Assembly: GCA_029222685.1 (NCBI GenBank)
Contig: JARHVB010000086.1
Span: forward strand, 414,414 to 478,413
Reading direction: 5' to 3'
Origin: Terripilifer ovatus
GTDB lineage: Bacteria; Pseudomonadota; Alphaproteobacteria; Rhizobiales; Beijerinckiaceae
Length of the DNA: 64,000 bases
A model generated the notes under the pieces. It searched no databases. It was given only the letters and a program-made list of their open reading frames with translations, and was not told the origin of the DNA. Positions 1 to 9,074 of this stretch are shown in pieces. A program made the translations under genes and the position numbers. Position 1 is the stretch's first letter; every line of letters starts with the position of its first letter.

Positions 1-575
1 TTCTGATTGCTCTTGTAGCCGGTGACGTAATTGAATTTCACGCCGAGCAGATCGAGCCCGAGCCGCATCAGGAGATCCTTGGTGCTGTCGGCGCTGAGCC
101 CGCCGGCAACCAGGTTCTCGGCCTTCACGATGTCGGTGCCCTGCTTCATGCCCGGGCGCACGTCGGTGCGCATGTAATAGACATTGGTGCCGGTCTGATG
201 TGCCACAAACTCGTAGGTCTTCAGATCGACCTTGCGCGACAGCGGTTCGATCGCGTGCTGAAAGGCAGCGCCGGTGACGAAGCCGATCATCGTGCCGTCC
301 CTGGGCGCGATCTCACCCAGATAATTGATGCCGATGACGCCGCCCGCGCCGTCCATGTTCTGGATGATGATACCGGTGTTGCCGTCGAGATATTGCGCCA
401 GGAAACGCGCCACCAGCCGGCCTTCGATGTCGGTGGGGCCGCCCGGCGCGAAGTTGATGAGCATGGTCAGGCGTTTGCCCTTGTAGAAATCGCTCGCCGC
501 GGAAGCCGGGAGCGCGCCAAGGAACACTGCTGCAGCCAGCATCAGTGCAGACCTTAGAATCGGACTTCTGCTCAT
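1..575 (-). CDS. Bug/TTT-family tripartite tricarboxylate transporter substrate-binding protein (partial, C-terminus outside window)
   Basis: Read on the minus strand from ATG at 575, this frame stays open to the window edge, so the 3' end is missing. It begins MSRSPILRSALMLAAAVFLG, a signal peptide that ends near ASA, followed by SDFYKGKRLTMLINFAPGG and PTDIEGR. That is the N-terminal pattern of Bug periplasmic receptors, which bind carboxylates and other small organic acids. It is very similar along its length to the next gene (617-1699), including the conserved NYLGEIAPRDGT and YYMRTD stretches, so the two are tandem paralogues. No TctA or TctB membrane component is visible. The ligand cannot be inferred. 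Confidence 0.85.
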   Translation of the reverse strand, partial: MSRSPILRSALMLAAAVFLGALPASAASDFYKGKRLTMLINFAPGGPTDIEGRLVARFLAQYLDGNTGIIIQNMDGAGGVIGINYLGEIAPRDGTMIGFVTGAAFQHAIEPLSRKVDLKTYEFVAHQTGTNVYYMRTDVRPGMKQGTDIVKAENLVAGGLSADSTKDLLMRLGLDLLGVKFNYVTGYKSNQ

Positions 576-616
576 GGTTTCCCCCTTTCGCTGCAGCCCG
601 ATCGGGTCTTCAGCCT

Positions 617-1699
617 TCAATTGTTTTTTGGCGGATTCTGAATGTAGTCGTGCAGGAATGCCCTGGTCTCGGGGGCGAGCACGAGCTGCTTGCGCACGCG
701 CTCGGCAGCGCCGTCATCGGCCACCCATTCGGGAACGAAACCGAAGGCTTTCATGGCGTCCTCGCCATAGGCCTTATCGGTGTTCAATTTGTTGATCGCC
801 GCGCGCAGGGTCGCAACCGCGGCCGGCGGCACCGATGGCGGCATCACCACCATGCGCTGCATGGCCCCGTTGAGGGCAATGATCGACTTGTAAACCTCCC
901 ACAGCTTGCCTTCGGGCAGCTTGCCGTTGATCTTCTTGTAGAGTTCCGGAAACGACAGAATGTCGAGGCCGGCCATCTGGCTTGTCGGCATGAACTTCTG
1001 GCCGTCATAACTCGGATCGTAGAAGACCGGAATCACTTCGCCCTTGGCGACGAGGCTCGGCTCGATGACGCCGCGGTAGGACGGCGGCGATTCCGCATAG
1101 AAATTGATCTCGCCCTGCTGCAGGGCCAGGCGCGCGCCCTGACTGCCTTTGTAGGCGGTGACATACCCGAATTTGACACCGAGCATGTCGAGCGTCAGGC
1201 GCAGCAGAATATCCTTCGCATTGTCGACGCCGAGCCCACCCGAAATCAGGCCCTGTGCCTTGACGATATCAGTGGCCGTCTTCATGCCCGGCTTCAGATC
1301 GGTGCGCATGAAATAAACGCTGGTGCCGGGCTGGTAGGCGACAAATTCATATGTGCTATAATCGGTACGGCGGGCGCGTGGATCGTTGGCGTATTGAAAC
1401 GCCGTGCCGGTCAGATAGCCGAATATCGTGCCGTCCTTCGGAGCCACCTCGCCTAGATAATTCGTACCGGTGATGCCGCCGCCGCCATCCATGTTCTGGA
1501 CGATGACGGACTGATTGCCGTCGAGATATTTGCCGATGTGTTTGGCGAAGACACGCGCTTCGATGTCGGTCGGCCCGCCGGCGGCGTAGTTGACCAGAAC
1601 CGAAACCCGCTTGCCGCGATAGAAACCATCGTCAGCGCTCGCAACCGACGCCGCGAACAGCAAGCCAGCCACGCCGAAACCGATCGCAATTCCACGCAT
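617..1699 (-). CDS. Bug/TTT-family substrate-binding protein, tandem paralogue
   Basis: A periplasmic solute receptor of about 360 residues, predicted from a signal peptide (MRGIAIGFGVAGLLFAASVA, cut near ASA) and the Bug core DGFYRGKRVSVLVNYAAGG, PTDIEAR and NMDGGGGITGTNYLGE. I chose ATG 1699 over upstream in-frame starts because GAGG lies 8 bases before it and the signal peptide then starts directly. It is closely related to the partial gene just downstream (1-575) and more distantly to 1788-2807, so the three look like a duplicated receptor array. Family members hand ligands to TctAB or act as orphan receptors. No transporter is adjacent here. Confidence 0.88.
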   Translation of the reverse strand: MRGIAIGFGVAGLLFAASVASADDGFYRGKRVSVLVNYAAGGPTDIEARVFAKHIGKYLDGNQSVIVQNMDGGGGITGTNYLGEVAPKDGTIFGYLTGTAFQYANDPRARRTDYSTYEFVAYQPGTSVYFMRTDLKPGMKTATDIVKAQGLISGGLGVDNAKDILLRLTLDMLGVKFGYVTAYKGSQGARLALQQGEINFYAESPPSYRGVIEPSLVAKGEVIPVFYDPSYDGQKFMPTSQMAGLDILSFPELYKKINGKLPEGKLWEVYKSIIALNGAMQRMVVMPPSVPPAAVATLRAAINKLNTDKAYGEDAMKAFGFVPEWVADDGAAERVRKQLVLAPETRAFLHDYIQNPPKNN

Positions 1700-1787
1700 G
1701 ATGAGCGCCTCTATCTTAGGGGTTTCCTCGCTTATTTTCTGCAAGCTTGCGTCAAGGCGGGCCGGCCGTCAAATCGACCAGCCTCAC

Positions 1788-2807
1788 CTAGTAGTATTTG
1801 TCGACGATGACGTGCTTCACTTCCTGGCGGCGTTCCGGCGACAAACTGACCAGGCTGCGTTCCATCAGCTTGCCTATTTCCTCGGGGTCGCCGTACAGCG
1901 CCGGCTGCTGGCGCTTTTCGAAATCGGCGAGCGCCTCAGGGTCGGTCAGGATCTCTTTCGAAACTTTGCGCAGGAAGGCCAGCTTCTCGGCGTCCATGCC
2001 CGGCGGCACGATGAGCAGGCGGCCGATCTTGCGGATGTCCTCGCGGAAATCGAGCCACCATTGCGCTTCCTGATCGAGATTAACCGCCTCATAGATCGTC
2101 GGCACGTCCGGCATCATCCTGGAGCGTTCGCGCGCGGTGACGAGCACGCCGCGCAACTGCCCGCCCTGGGCATAGCGCGCCGAGGAATCCTCGACCAGAA
2201 CCGTGCCATCGACTTCGCCGCGCACGGCGGCAAGCGCGAAATCGGCGGACGATTTGTAACCGATCGTAATCTTGCATTGAATTTTAAGCGCGTAGCACAT
2301 GACGGCCGACGTGTCTGAGGCGGCATCGGTTTTGCCGTTGGCGCCGATTTCGAGCGGCTTCGTCTGCTTGAGCAGGTCAGCGACCGTGTAATAGCTCGAC
2401 TTGGGATAGACGATCAGCACGCGCGGCGCGGTGTTCACGCGCGCGAGCAAGCCGTATTTCATCAAATCGAACCGCAGCGCCGGATCGTCGGTCAGCTTGC
2501 CGAGCACCGCGCCCTCGCCTGGCGCCAGCATCAAGGTCAGACCGTCGGGCGGCTGGATCCAGACGTGGTTCATGGCGATCATCATGCCGGCGCCGGGGCG
2601 TGAATCGACGATGACCGTGGTGCCGAGTTTCTTTTCCAGATAAGGCTGCAGCATGCGCGAATAGAGATCATAGCCGGAGCCGGCCGCGCCACCGTTCACG
2701 AGACGAACGGTCTTGCCTTTGTAGAAATCGAGCATCGGGTCGGCCCGCAGGGTAGCGGGTGTCGTAAGAAGAGCAGCAATAGTCGCGAGCCGTGCGAAAC
2801 CACGCAT
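1788..2807 (-). CDS. Bug/TTT-family substrate-binding protein
   Basis: 339 residues with a signal peptide (MRGFARLATIAALLTTPATL, cut near RAD) followed by DFYKGKTVRLVNGGAAGSGY and DLYSRMLQPYLEKKLG, the Bug beta-strand/loop that closes over the ligand. RPGAGMM corresponds to the family's RPGAGG loop. It is the first gene of the minus-strand receptor array and the most divergent of the three. The array has short gaps (88 and 41 bases) and could be one transcript. The substrate is unknown, and no permease is encoded nearby. Confidence 0.86.
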   Translation of the reverse strand: MRGFARLATIAALLTTPATLRADPMLDFYKGKTVRLVNGGAAGSGYDLYSRMLQPYLEKKLGTTVIVDSRPGAGMMIAMNHVWIQPPDGLTLMLAPGEGAVLGKLTDDPALRFDLMKYGLLARVNTAPRVLIVYPKSSYYTVADLLKQTKPLEIGANGKTDAASDTSAVMCYALKIQCKITIGYKSSADFALAAVRGEVDGTVLVEDSSARYAQGGQLRGVLVTARERSRMMPDVPTIYEAVNLDQEAQWWLDFREDIRKIGRLLIVPPGMDAEKLAFLRKVSKEILTDPEALADFEKRQQPALYGDPEEIGKLMERSLVSLSPERRQEVKHVIVDKYY

Positions 2808-2912
2808 CAGATTCCCCCCTATGTGATCACTGGATCATTGGCGGAGATGTTAGCATAGGATTTTCTGGCGGTACTGCGGTCTTGCTGGAATTTTGATGGT
2901 TGCATAACGCCA

Positions 2913-3023
2913 CCGTCCTTCGAGACGCAACGCAAGCGTTGCTTCTCAGGATGAGGGCTTCTGTGAGATCAGTGCCTCGGGCAGAGGGCAAAATGCCCCA
3001 AGAGCCCTCATCCTGAGAGCCTG
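2913..3023. repeat. Dispersed intergenic inverted repeat (CTCAGGATGAGGGCTTCT type)
   Basis: The motif CCGTCCTTCGAGACGC, then CTCAGGATGAGGGCTTCT, then its inverse AGAGCCCTCATCCTGAG form an imperfect hairpin of about 110 bp. The same modules recur at 20071-20256, 61425-61476 and 63819-63921, always between genes. This matches the abundant extragenic repeats of Bradyrhizobium-like genomes. It occupies part of the gene-free stretch 2808-3310. Confidence 0.8.
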
Positions 3024-3082
3024 ACTGAAAAGTCAGCTTAAAGTCCCGCTGTCCACCGCAAGGTACAGCCCTTGACTCCTGG

Positions 3083-3177
3083 TTTCCCGCTCGCGCTTCG
3101 CGCGTCGGGAATGACATTGGTTGCTGCATGTCGCCGCAGTGTCATCCCCGACGTGCGAAGCGCGAGCGGGGATCCAG
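3083..3177. repeat. Second intergenic inverted repeat (GTCATCCCCGACGTGCGAAG type)
   Basis: TTCCCGCTCGCGCTTCGCGC followed by GTCGGGAATGACAT is repeated in inverse orientation as GTCATCCCCGACGTGCGAAG and CGCGAGCGGGGA, about 23 bases apart. This gives a long stem-loop. Elements of this kind are common between genes in Rhizobiales. The short open frames across it (2827-3230) have no recognisable protein features, and I do not count them as genes. Confidence 0.7.
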
Positions 3178-3310
3178 AAGCCAACGGGATAACATCGGCC
3201 GTCGCTGGCAGCATAACAAGCCTTTAGCACGGCTGTGCATTTTCAGTCAAATCTGAGGAGCGCTCGTAGAGCGCGTCTCCAAGGAGGGGGCGTCACGCCG
3301 CAGCCTTATG

Positions 3311-3994
3311 TCAAGCGGTGGCCGCGACCTCGATCTCGACCAGTTTCGACGGCGCGGAATAACCTTCGACGCTGGAGATCGTCGCCAGGTTGAAGGCTTC
3401 GGGGAAATGCGCGGCGAGGCCGCGCGTCACGCGCCCGGTGCCCAAGGTCTTCGACACATGCACGGAAAACTCGCGCACCTTGTCCCAGCCGGTTCCGGCA
3501 GCGGCAAGGCTGGTGTCGATGTTGCGGCGGATGTTGGCGAGTTGGGCTTCGTAATCCGACGCAGTATCGGTGTTGCCTGACAGGAACACCATGCCGTCAA
3601 GCGCCACGAACATCGGCGGCGCGACGCGTGGATCATATTCGCGCACCTCCTTTGAAGCGCCGGCGGAACTCAGCCGCAGGGCGACCAGGTCGATCGCTAT
3701 ATTGGCGCCGGCAGGGAGCCGCTCAGGATCGATATAACTCGAGCTGGCGGCGCGGCGGTCGGCTGCCAGCATGGCGAGGCGCGCATCGCTGGCGGCGCGG
3801 CGCACGTCGGCATCGCGAGCATACAAACGGCTGCGCACGATATGTCCATCCTTGAACCCTGCCTCGATCAGTGCGGCGACACCGCGTTCCATGGCTGCGC
3901 GGCTCTCGCCTTCGATGCTGCCATTGGCGACGCCGTTGACGGAAACCCGCAGGAGTTCCCTATCGTCCCAAAGAGTCCACGTTCGGGAAACCAT
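3311..3994 (-). CDS. RidA-like (YjgF/YER057c/UK114 superfamily) protein
   Basis: 227 residues. The C-terminal half has the RidA fold signature: DGMVFLSGNT, NIRRNIDTSLAAAG, and the terminal KLVEIEVAATA strand. The N-terminal half resembles a second, degenerate copy (ALIEAGFKDGHIVRSRLYAR). RidA proteins deaminate reactive enamine/imine intermediates, and many paralogues have lost the catalytic arginine. The specific role is not clear here. It is transcribed away from the superoxide dismutase-like gene at 4185. Confidence 0.7.
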   Translation of the reverse strand: MVSRTWTLWDDRELLRVSVNGVANGSIEGESRAAMERGVAALIEAGFKDGHIVRSRLYARDADVRRAASDARLAMLAADRRAASSSYIDPERLPAGANIAIDLVALRLSSAGASKEVREYDPRVAPPMFVALDGMVFLSGNTDTASDYEAQLANIRRNIDTSLAAAGTGWDKVREFSVHVSKTLGTGRVTRGLAAHFPEAFNLATISSVEGYSAPSKLVEIEVAATA

Positions 3995-4184
3995 CGTCGT
4001 CTTCCCCTGTTGCCCTGTCCCTGTAGTCTGCCCCTTGCCCTATCCGGTGCTTGTGGAGCGGGTGCATTCGTTCCCGACATCATGCCGGAGTGCGGGCGGC
4101 AGCGCAACGCCGGCTGCGCCCATTTGCCTTGCTCGCTTAATTTTACAGCGTAGCATCTGCTTGGATTTTAACCGAGTGTCACGT

Positions 4185-4835
4185 ATGACGTTTTCTCTCA
4201 TTCCGCTTCTCTTTAAATACGAAGACTTTGACTGCCTCATCGCGCCAGGCGTGATGCGCTGGCATCGGGAGACCATTCACGCGCAATACAAGGACGCCAT
4301 CAACGCATTGCTCGCCCCGCTGCCGCAATTCTCCGAAAAATCCATCGAAGAAATTCTTTCTCATCCCGACCTGCTTCCCGCGAGCATTCGCGACGATGCG
4401 ATGCATTTCGGCGGCGGCTATGCCAATCACCAGTTCTTCTGGAAAATTCTCGGCCGGAATGACCGTACTGATCCGCGAGAAATTTTGCCTCAAGGCGCGC
4501 TGGCGGCAGCGATCGACGTCGATTTTGGCGGATTTGAACGCTTTCAGGCGCAATTCTCGGAACGCGCACTGGACCTGAAAGGTTCCGGCTGGGCGTTTCT
4601 TTCTCTTGCTGCACCGCGCAATCCCCGGCTTGAGATCGTCGTCCTGCCAAACAACGGCAGCGTGCTGCCGCTGCGCAAGCCCGGCATTCTTGTCTGCGAT
4701 CTCTGGGAACACGCCTATCTCGATACGTTTCGGGAGGACCGATCGCGGTGGCTGGATGTCTTTTGGTCGATGCTGAACTGGCGCATGTGCGAGACACGGT
4801 ATGAATGCCTCGTGGCCGGACGGCCGACGCCGTAG
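4185..4835 (+). CDS. Divergent Fe/Mn superoxide dismutase
   Basis: 216 residues; converts superoxide to oxygen and hydrogen peroxide. All four metal ligands of the Fe/Mn family can be placed: H27 (MRWH), H82 (GGGYANHQFFW), and D172 and H176 (CDLWEHAY). Second-shell H32 and Y35 are also present (TIHAQY), as are GSGWAFL and FWSMLNW. The usual N-Q-D-S-P segment reads NNGSVLPL, so the glutamine that normally contacts metal-bound water is absent at that position. ATG 4185 fits the family length. The in-frame extension back to 3771 overlaps the RidA-like gene and is not protein-like. There is no signal peptide, so it is probably cytoplasmic. Metal preference cannot be assigned. Confidence 0.8.
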   Translation: MTFSLIPLLFKYEDFDCLIAPGVMRWHRETIHAQYKDAINALLAPLPQFSEKSIEEILSHPDLLPASIRDDAMHFGGGYANHQFFWKILGRNDRTDPREILPQGALAAAIDVDFGGFERFQAQFSERALDLKGSGWAFLSLAAPRNPRLEIVVLPNNGSVLPLRKPGILVCDLWEHAYLDTFREDRSRWLDVFWSMLNWRMCETRYECLVAGRPTP

Positions 4836-4935
4836 GAGAAGGCAGTGCGCAGCAGGCAGTCGGATAAGAAGACCCGCTGCCTACTATGCAGCCCCGTAAA
4901 ACGAGATAATCTGCAATGAAACCAGGGAGGGGCAG

Positions 4936-6561
4936 ATGCTCGGACTTATGCAGGATTGGCCGCTGCTGATCCCCAAGATCATCGACCACGCAGAACGGCA
5001 GCACGGCACACGAGAGGTCGTGTCCCGGTCTGTCGAAGGTCCGATCCACCGCACGACCTACGCCGGCGTCCGCGCCCGCGCCCTCAAGGTGGCGCAGCGC
5101 CTCGCGGGCGAGGGCGTCCGCGAAGGCGACCGGATCGCCACCCTGGCCTGGAACACATGGCGGCATCTGGAATCCTGGTACGGCATCACCGGCGCCGGAG
5201 CCGTCTACCACACGGTCAATCCCCGCCTGTTTCCCGATCAGATCGTCTGGATCATCAACCATGCCGAGGACCGCATGGTGATGACCGACCTCACTTTCAT
5301 TCCGCTGCTGGAGGCGATCGCGGACAAACTGCCGACGGTGGAACGCTATATCGTCTTCACCGATGGCGCCCATATGCCGGCGACCAAGCTCAAGAACGCC
5401 ATCGCCTATGAGGACTGGATCGCCGGCGTCGACGGCGATTTCCGCTGGAAGGAGGTCGACGAGCGCGCTGCCGCCGGCCTGTGCTACACGTCGGGCACGA
5501 CCGGCAATCCCAAGGGCGTGTTGTACTCGCACCGATCCAATGTGCTGCATTCGCTGTGCGCCAGCAGCGGCGATTGCCTGTCCATCGGCAGCAAGACGAC
5601 GATCCTGCCCGTCGTGCCGCTGTTTCACGCCAATTCCTGGTCGATCGCTTTCTCGGCACCGATGATGGGCGCCAAGCTGGTCATGCCCGGCGCGAAACTC
5701 GACGGCGCTTCGGTCTATGAACTACTGGAGAGTGAAGGCGTGACCTGCACGGCCGGCGTGCCCACCGTCTGGGCCATGCTGCTGCATTATCTCGAGCAGG
5801 AGAAGAAAACCTTCTCGACGTTGAAGCGGTTGGTGGTCGGCGGCTCGGCCGCGCCGCGCGCGATGATCGAAGCGTTCGAGAAGAACTACGGCATCGAAGT
5901 TCTGCATGCCTGGGGCATGACCGAGATGAGCCCGCTCGGCACCGTCTGCTCGATCAAACATTCGGTCGAGGATCTGCAGGGCGAAGCGCTCTACGACCTT
6001 AAAACCAAACAGGGCTTCCCGCCCTTCCTCATCGAAATGAAGATCGAGGACGATTCCGGCAAGGAACTGCCGTGGGACGGCAAGACGTTCGGGCGCCTCA
6101 AGGTCGCCGGCCCTGCCGTCGCCAAGGCCTACTTTCGCAGCGACGATCCGATCCTGGATGACGAAGGATTTTTCGATACGGGCGATGTCGCGACCATCGA
6201 TGCCAACGGCTACATGAGCATTACCGACCGGTCGAAGGACGTCATCAAATCCGGCGGCGAATGGATTTCGTCGATCGATCTCGAAAATCTCGCGGTCGGC
6301 TGTCCGGGCGTCGCGGAGGCCGCGGTGATCGGCGTCGTCCATCCCAAATGGGACGAGCGGCCGTTGCTGATCATCGTGCAAAAGCCTGGCAGCGAGGTCA
6401 GCCGCGAGGCCCTGCTCGCCCATATGTCCGGCAAGATCGCCAAATGGTGGATGCCTGACGATGTGCAATTCGTACAGGAGATCCCCCATACGGCGGCGGG
6501 CAAGATCAACAAGGTCAAACTACGCGAGATGTTCGCTGCCTACACGCTTCCCGCAACGTGA
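4936..6561 (+). CDS. Acyl-CoA synthetase (AMP-forming, long-chain fatty acid-CoA ligase type)
   Basis: 541 residues of the ANL superfamily. The P-loop CYTSGTTGNPKGVLYSHR lies near residues 181-198, the adenine motif AWGMTEMSPLG follows, then DTGDVATIDANGY, and the C-terminal TAAGKINK carries the catalytic lysine. It activates a fatty or other carboxylic acid to the acyl-AMP and then the CoA thioester. AGGGAGGGGCAG just before ATG 4936 is a strong ribosome site. It is annotated in relatives as long-chain or medium-chain ligase. The substrate is not determinable. Confidence 0.9.
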   Translation: MLGLMQDWPLLIPKIIDHAERQHGTREVVSRSVEGPIHRTTYAGVRARALKVAQRLAGEGVREGDRIATLAWNTWRHLESWYGITGAGAVYHTVNPRLFPDQIVWIINHAEDRMVMTDLTFIPLLEAIADKLPTVERYIVFTDGAHMPATKLKNAIAYEDWIAGVDGDFRWKEVDERAAAGLCYTSGTTGNPKGVLYSHRSNVLHSLCASSGDCLSIGSKTTILPVVPLFHANSWSIAFSAPMMGAKLVMPGAKLDGASVYELLESEGVTCTAGVPTVWAMLLHYLEQEKKTFSTLKRLVVGGSAAPRAMIEAFEKNYGIEVLHAWGMTEMSPLGTVCSIKHSVEDLQGEALYDLKTKQGFPPFLIEMKIEDDSGKELPWDGKTFGRLKVAGPAVAKAYFRSDDPILDDEGFFDTGDVATIDANGYMSITDRSKDVIKSGGEWISSIDLENLAVGCPGVAEAAVIGVVHPKWDERPLLIIVQKPGSEVSREALLAHMSGKIAKWWMPDDVQFVQEIPHTAAGKINKVKLREMFAAYTLPAT

Positions 6562-6700
6562 CGAAACGCACGCTGCGAACCGGCGATCGACCAGAAGCGA
6601 TTGAAACAGGGCGATCGTCAGGGCAAAATCCTTGGCGCGGGTGGGATATATTTCAAATTTTCCCCCCCTGCTTCCATTTTTGCAGCCAATGGATTTGAAG

Positions 6701-7945
6701 ATGCACGATCCCATAGCCCTGCCCGGCAGCATTCCGACGTCTGCCGCTCCGCCGCCCGTCAACCGGATCGACTTCGTCAACGAGGGCGGAACATTTCTCC
6801 GCATGCTCGCGCGCGGCGCATTGCTGCTGCTGGTGACGTTCGGCTTCTACCGGTTCTGGCTGAGCACGTCGATCCGCCGCCATCTGTGGTCACGCACGTC
6901 GGTTGCCGGCGAGAATTTCGAATATACCGGAACCGGCCGCGAACTGCTGATCGGGTTTCTGTTCGCCCTGGCGATCCTGGTGCCGATCTACATCGTCTAT
7001 TTCCTCATCGGCATCGAGTTCGAGCGCCTGCGAGCCTTCACCTCATTGCCGCTCGTTCTGTTCATGGCCATTTTCGGCCAGTTCGCCATCTACCGGGCGC
7101 GGCGCTACCGGCTGACGCGCACGGTGTGGCGCGGCGTGCGCTTCTGGATGTCTGGCTCGGGCTGGGTCTATGGCCTGCGCGCCTTCGGCATGCAGATCCT
7201 CGTCGCTCTGAGCATCGGCCTCGCTTATCCCTGGTATGCAGCCTGGCGGGAGCGCTACAAGATGCGCCATACGTTTTACGGCGACGCGCCGGGCGCTTTC
7301 GAGGGCCGTGCCGGCCAGTTGTTCCGGCGCGGCATCGGCATGTGGATGATGACCATCGGCATGGCGCTGGTCTTCATGATCGCAGCGATTGCGATGAGCG
7401 CAGCAAACGGATTTTCCCACCTGCCAAGGAGCGGGGGCACCATTCTCGGCGTTCTTATCGCCCTCTGGCTCATTGCCGCGCCCTTTGTCTATCCCTACCT
7501 CAAGGCGCTCGAATGGCGCTGGTGGGCGCAAGGCGTGCGCATCGGCGGCGTCTCGATGCAGTCGTCGCTGCGCGGCGGGCAATTGCTGAAAATCTATCTC
7601 AAGATCCTGGGCTGGGTGCTGCTCGTCCTGATCGGCTGGGGCGTATTGGCGGGCGTGGTCGCCGGCCTTTTCTATGTCTCGTTCGGCGAATTCAAGAGTT
7701 TTGCCGACCTGCCGCTCGGCGCCAAAATCGCAAGCGGCATCGCCATCGTCGCCGGCTATCTTCTGCTCGGCCTGACGATCGGCGTCGTGCAGCGGTTCTA
7801 TTCGCAGCATGAAGTCTGGCGTGCCGTGGTCGGATCGCTCACCATCCAGGGTGTTGCTTCGCTCGATGGCGTCGCGGCGCGCGGCGAGGCGGCCAACGCG
7901 CTTGGCGAAGGTCTTGCCGATGGCCTCGATGTGGCGGGCTTTTAG
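6701..7945 (+). CDS. YjgN-like DUF898 family membrane protein
   Basis: About 414 residues with around eight hydrophobic segments and the DUF898 hallmarks FGFYRFWLSTSIRRHLWSRT, followed by FEYTGTGRELLIGF, and YGLRAFG. Family members are predicted inner-membrane proteins of unknown function. The start is uncertain. ATG 6701 has GGA 7 bases upstream, while ATG 6689 or 6632 would add residues without membrane or domain content. The next gene, an M48 peptidase, begins 8 bases after its stop, and this pairing suggests a joint envelope quality-control role. Confidence 0.8.
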   Translation: MHDPIALPGSIPTSAAPPPVNRIDFVNEGGTFLRMLARGALLLLVTFGFYRFWLSTSIRRHLWSRTSVAGENFEYTGTGRELLIGFLFALAILVPIYIVYFLIGIEFERLRAFTSLPLVLFMAIFGQFAIYRARRYRLTRTVWRGVRFWMSGSGWVYGLRAFGMQILVALSIGLAYPWYAAWRERYKMRHTFYGDAPGAFEGRAGQLFRRGIGMWMMTIGMALVFMIAAIAMSAANGFSHLPRSGGTILGVLIALWLIAAPFVYPYLKALEWRWWAQGVRIGGVSMQSSLRGGQLLKIYLKILGWVLLVLIGWGVLAGVVAGLFYVSFGEFKSFADLPLGAKIASGIAIVAGYLLLGLTIGVVQRFYSQHEVWRAVVGSLTIQGVASLDGVAARGEAANALGEGLADGLDVAGF

Positions 7946-7953
7946 GAAATATC

Positions 7954-9060
7954 ATGATCGAAGGCAGCGCGCTTTATTACGACGGGCTTTCCAACAAGCA
8001 GCACGCGGTGACACTGCGCATCGGGGCGACCCTGGAGATCGTCGAGGACGGCCTCATGATTGCGGGCTGGCCATTCGAATGGATACGGCGCGCCGATTCA
8101 AGCGACGGCAGAATCCGCCTGCGCACGACCAATGGATCGGATCTGGCACGGCTGGTTCTGATCGACGAAACATTCGCCAGATCGGTGCTGGAGGCGTGCC
8201 CGCGTCTCGAACACAACGACCCATCCGGCACGACCTCGACCGGACGTATCGTGTTCTGGTCGCTCGCCGCCGCAACGTCGCTCATTCTCATCGGCCTCTA
8301 CGGCATTCCCTTCATCGCCGAACGGCTGACGCCGCTGATTCCGGCCTCGTTCGAACGACGGCTGGGCGAAATGGCCGACAGCCAGGTCACCACCGTTTTC
8401 GATGCCACGCCGTGCCAGAATCCGGATGGCGTTCGCGCCTTCGGCAAGCTGATCGGCGATCTGCAGAAAACAACCGGACTCTCGGTGCCGATCACGGCCA
8501 CGGTGGTGCGCTCCGGCGTGCCCAATGCCATCGCTCTGCCCGGCGGCAAGGTCTATCTGTTTCGGGGCCTGCTGGAAAAGGCCGAGAGCGCAGATGAAAT
8601 CGCCGGCGTCCTGGCGCACGAACTCGGCCACGTGAAGCATCGCGACAGTGTCCGAATTCTGCTTCAGGCCGGCGGCACATCGTTTCTTCTCGGCCTGCTG
8701 CTGGGCGACGTGACCGGCTCGGGCGCGGCGATCTTCGCCGCCCGCACCTTGCTCGACGCCTCGCATTCACGCGGCGCCGAAGCAGCCGCCGACGATGTCG
8801 CCATCGAGTCCATGAACAAGCTCGGCCGGTCGCCGCAGCCGATGGGCGAATTGCTGTTGCGCATCACCGGCAAGGAAGATCGCGGCCTGCTCAATTTCAT
8901 CGCCAGCCATCCGCTGTCGGAAGCAAGGCTGCAGCGCATGTCCGCCAGTCCGCCCGCCGTTCCCGGCCCGCCCTTGCTTGACGCGGGCGAATGGGCGGCG
9001 TTGAAACAGATTTGCGGCCCATCCGGGCAGAACACGAAGACGCAAAACCCGAAAACCTGA
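7954..9060 (+). CDS. M48 family metallopeptidase, membrane-anchored
   Basis: 368 residues. HELGH at 222-226 is the zinc-binding/catalytic motif. SRGAEAAADD further on carries the third zinc ligand (Glu). One membrane segment lies near residues 100-122, which leaves a soluble N-terminal region of about 95 residues and a C-terminal protease domain. M48 proteins such as HtpX, BepA and LoiP degrade misfolded membrane or envelope proteins. It forms a tight cluster with DUF898 upstream (8-base gap) and the YkgJ-type gene downstream (14-base gap). Confidence 0.87.
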   Translation: MIEGSALYYDGLSNKQHAVTLRIGATLEIVEDGLMIAGWPFEWIRRADSSDGRIRLRTTNGSDLARLVLIDETFARSVLEACPRLEHNDPSGTTSTGRIVFWSLAAATSLILIGLYGIPFIAERLTPLIPASFERRLGEMADSQVTTVFDATPCQNPDGVRAFGKLIGDLQKTTGLSVPITATVVRSGVPNAIALPGGKVYLFRGLLEKAESADEIAGVLAHELGHVKHRDSVRILLQAGGTSFLLGLLLGDVTGSGAAIFAARTLLDASHSRGAEAAADDVAIESMNKLGRSPQPMGELLLRITGKEDRGLLNFIASHPLSEARLQRMSASPPAVPGPPLLDAGEWAALKQICGPSGQNTKTQNPKT

Positions 9061-9074
9061 GGCTCAAGGACTTG

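Noticed and set aside
1..1699. The two similar Bug receptors as one gene broken by a frameshift
   Set aside because: Each has its own start, signal peptide and ribosome site. They are full-length tandem paralogues.
2827..3230. Small minus-strand frames in the intergenic repeats
   Set aside because: They consist of the palindromic repeat sequence itself and have no protein-like composition.
4300..5628. 442-codon minus-strand frame
   Set aside because: Runs antisense across the superoxide dismutase and the acyl-CoA synthetase; no protein features.
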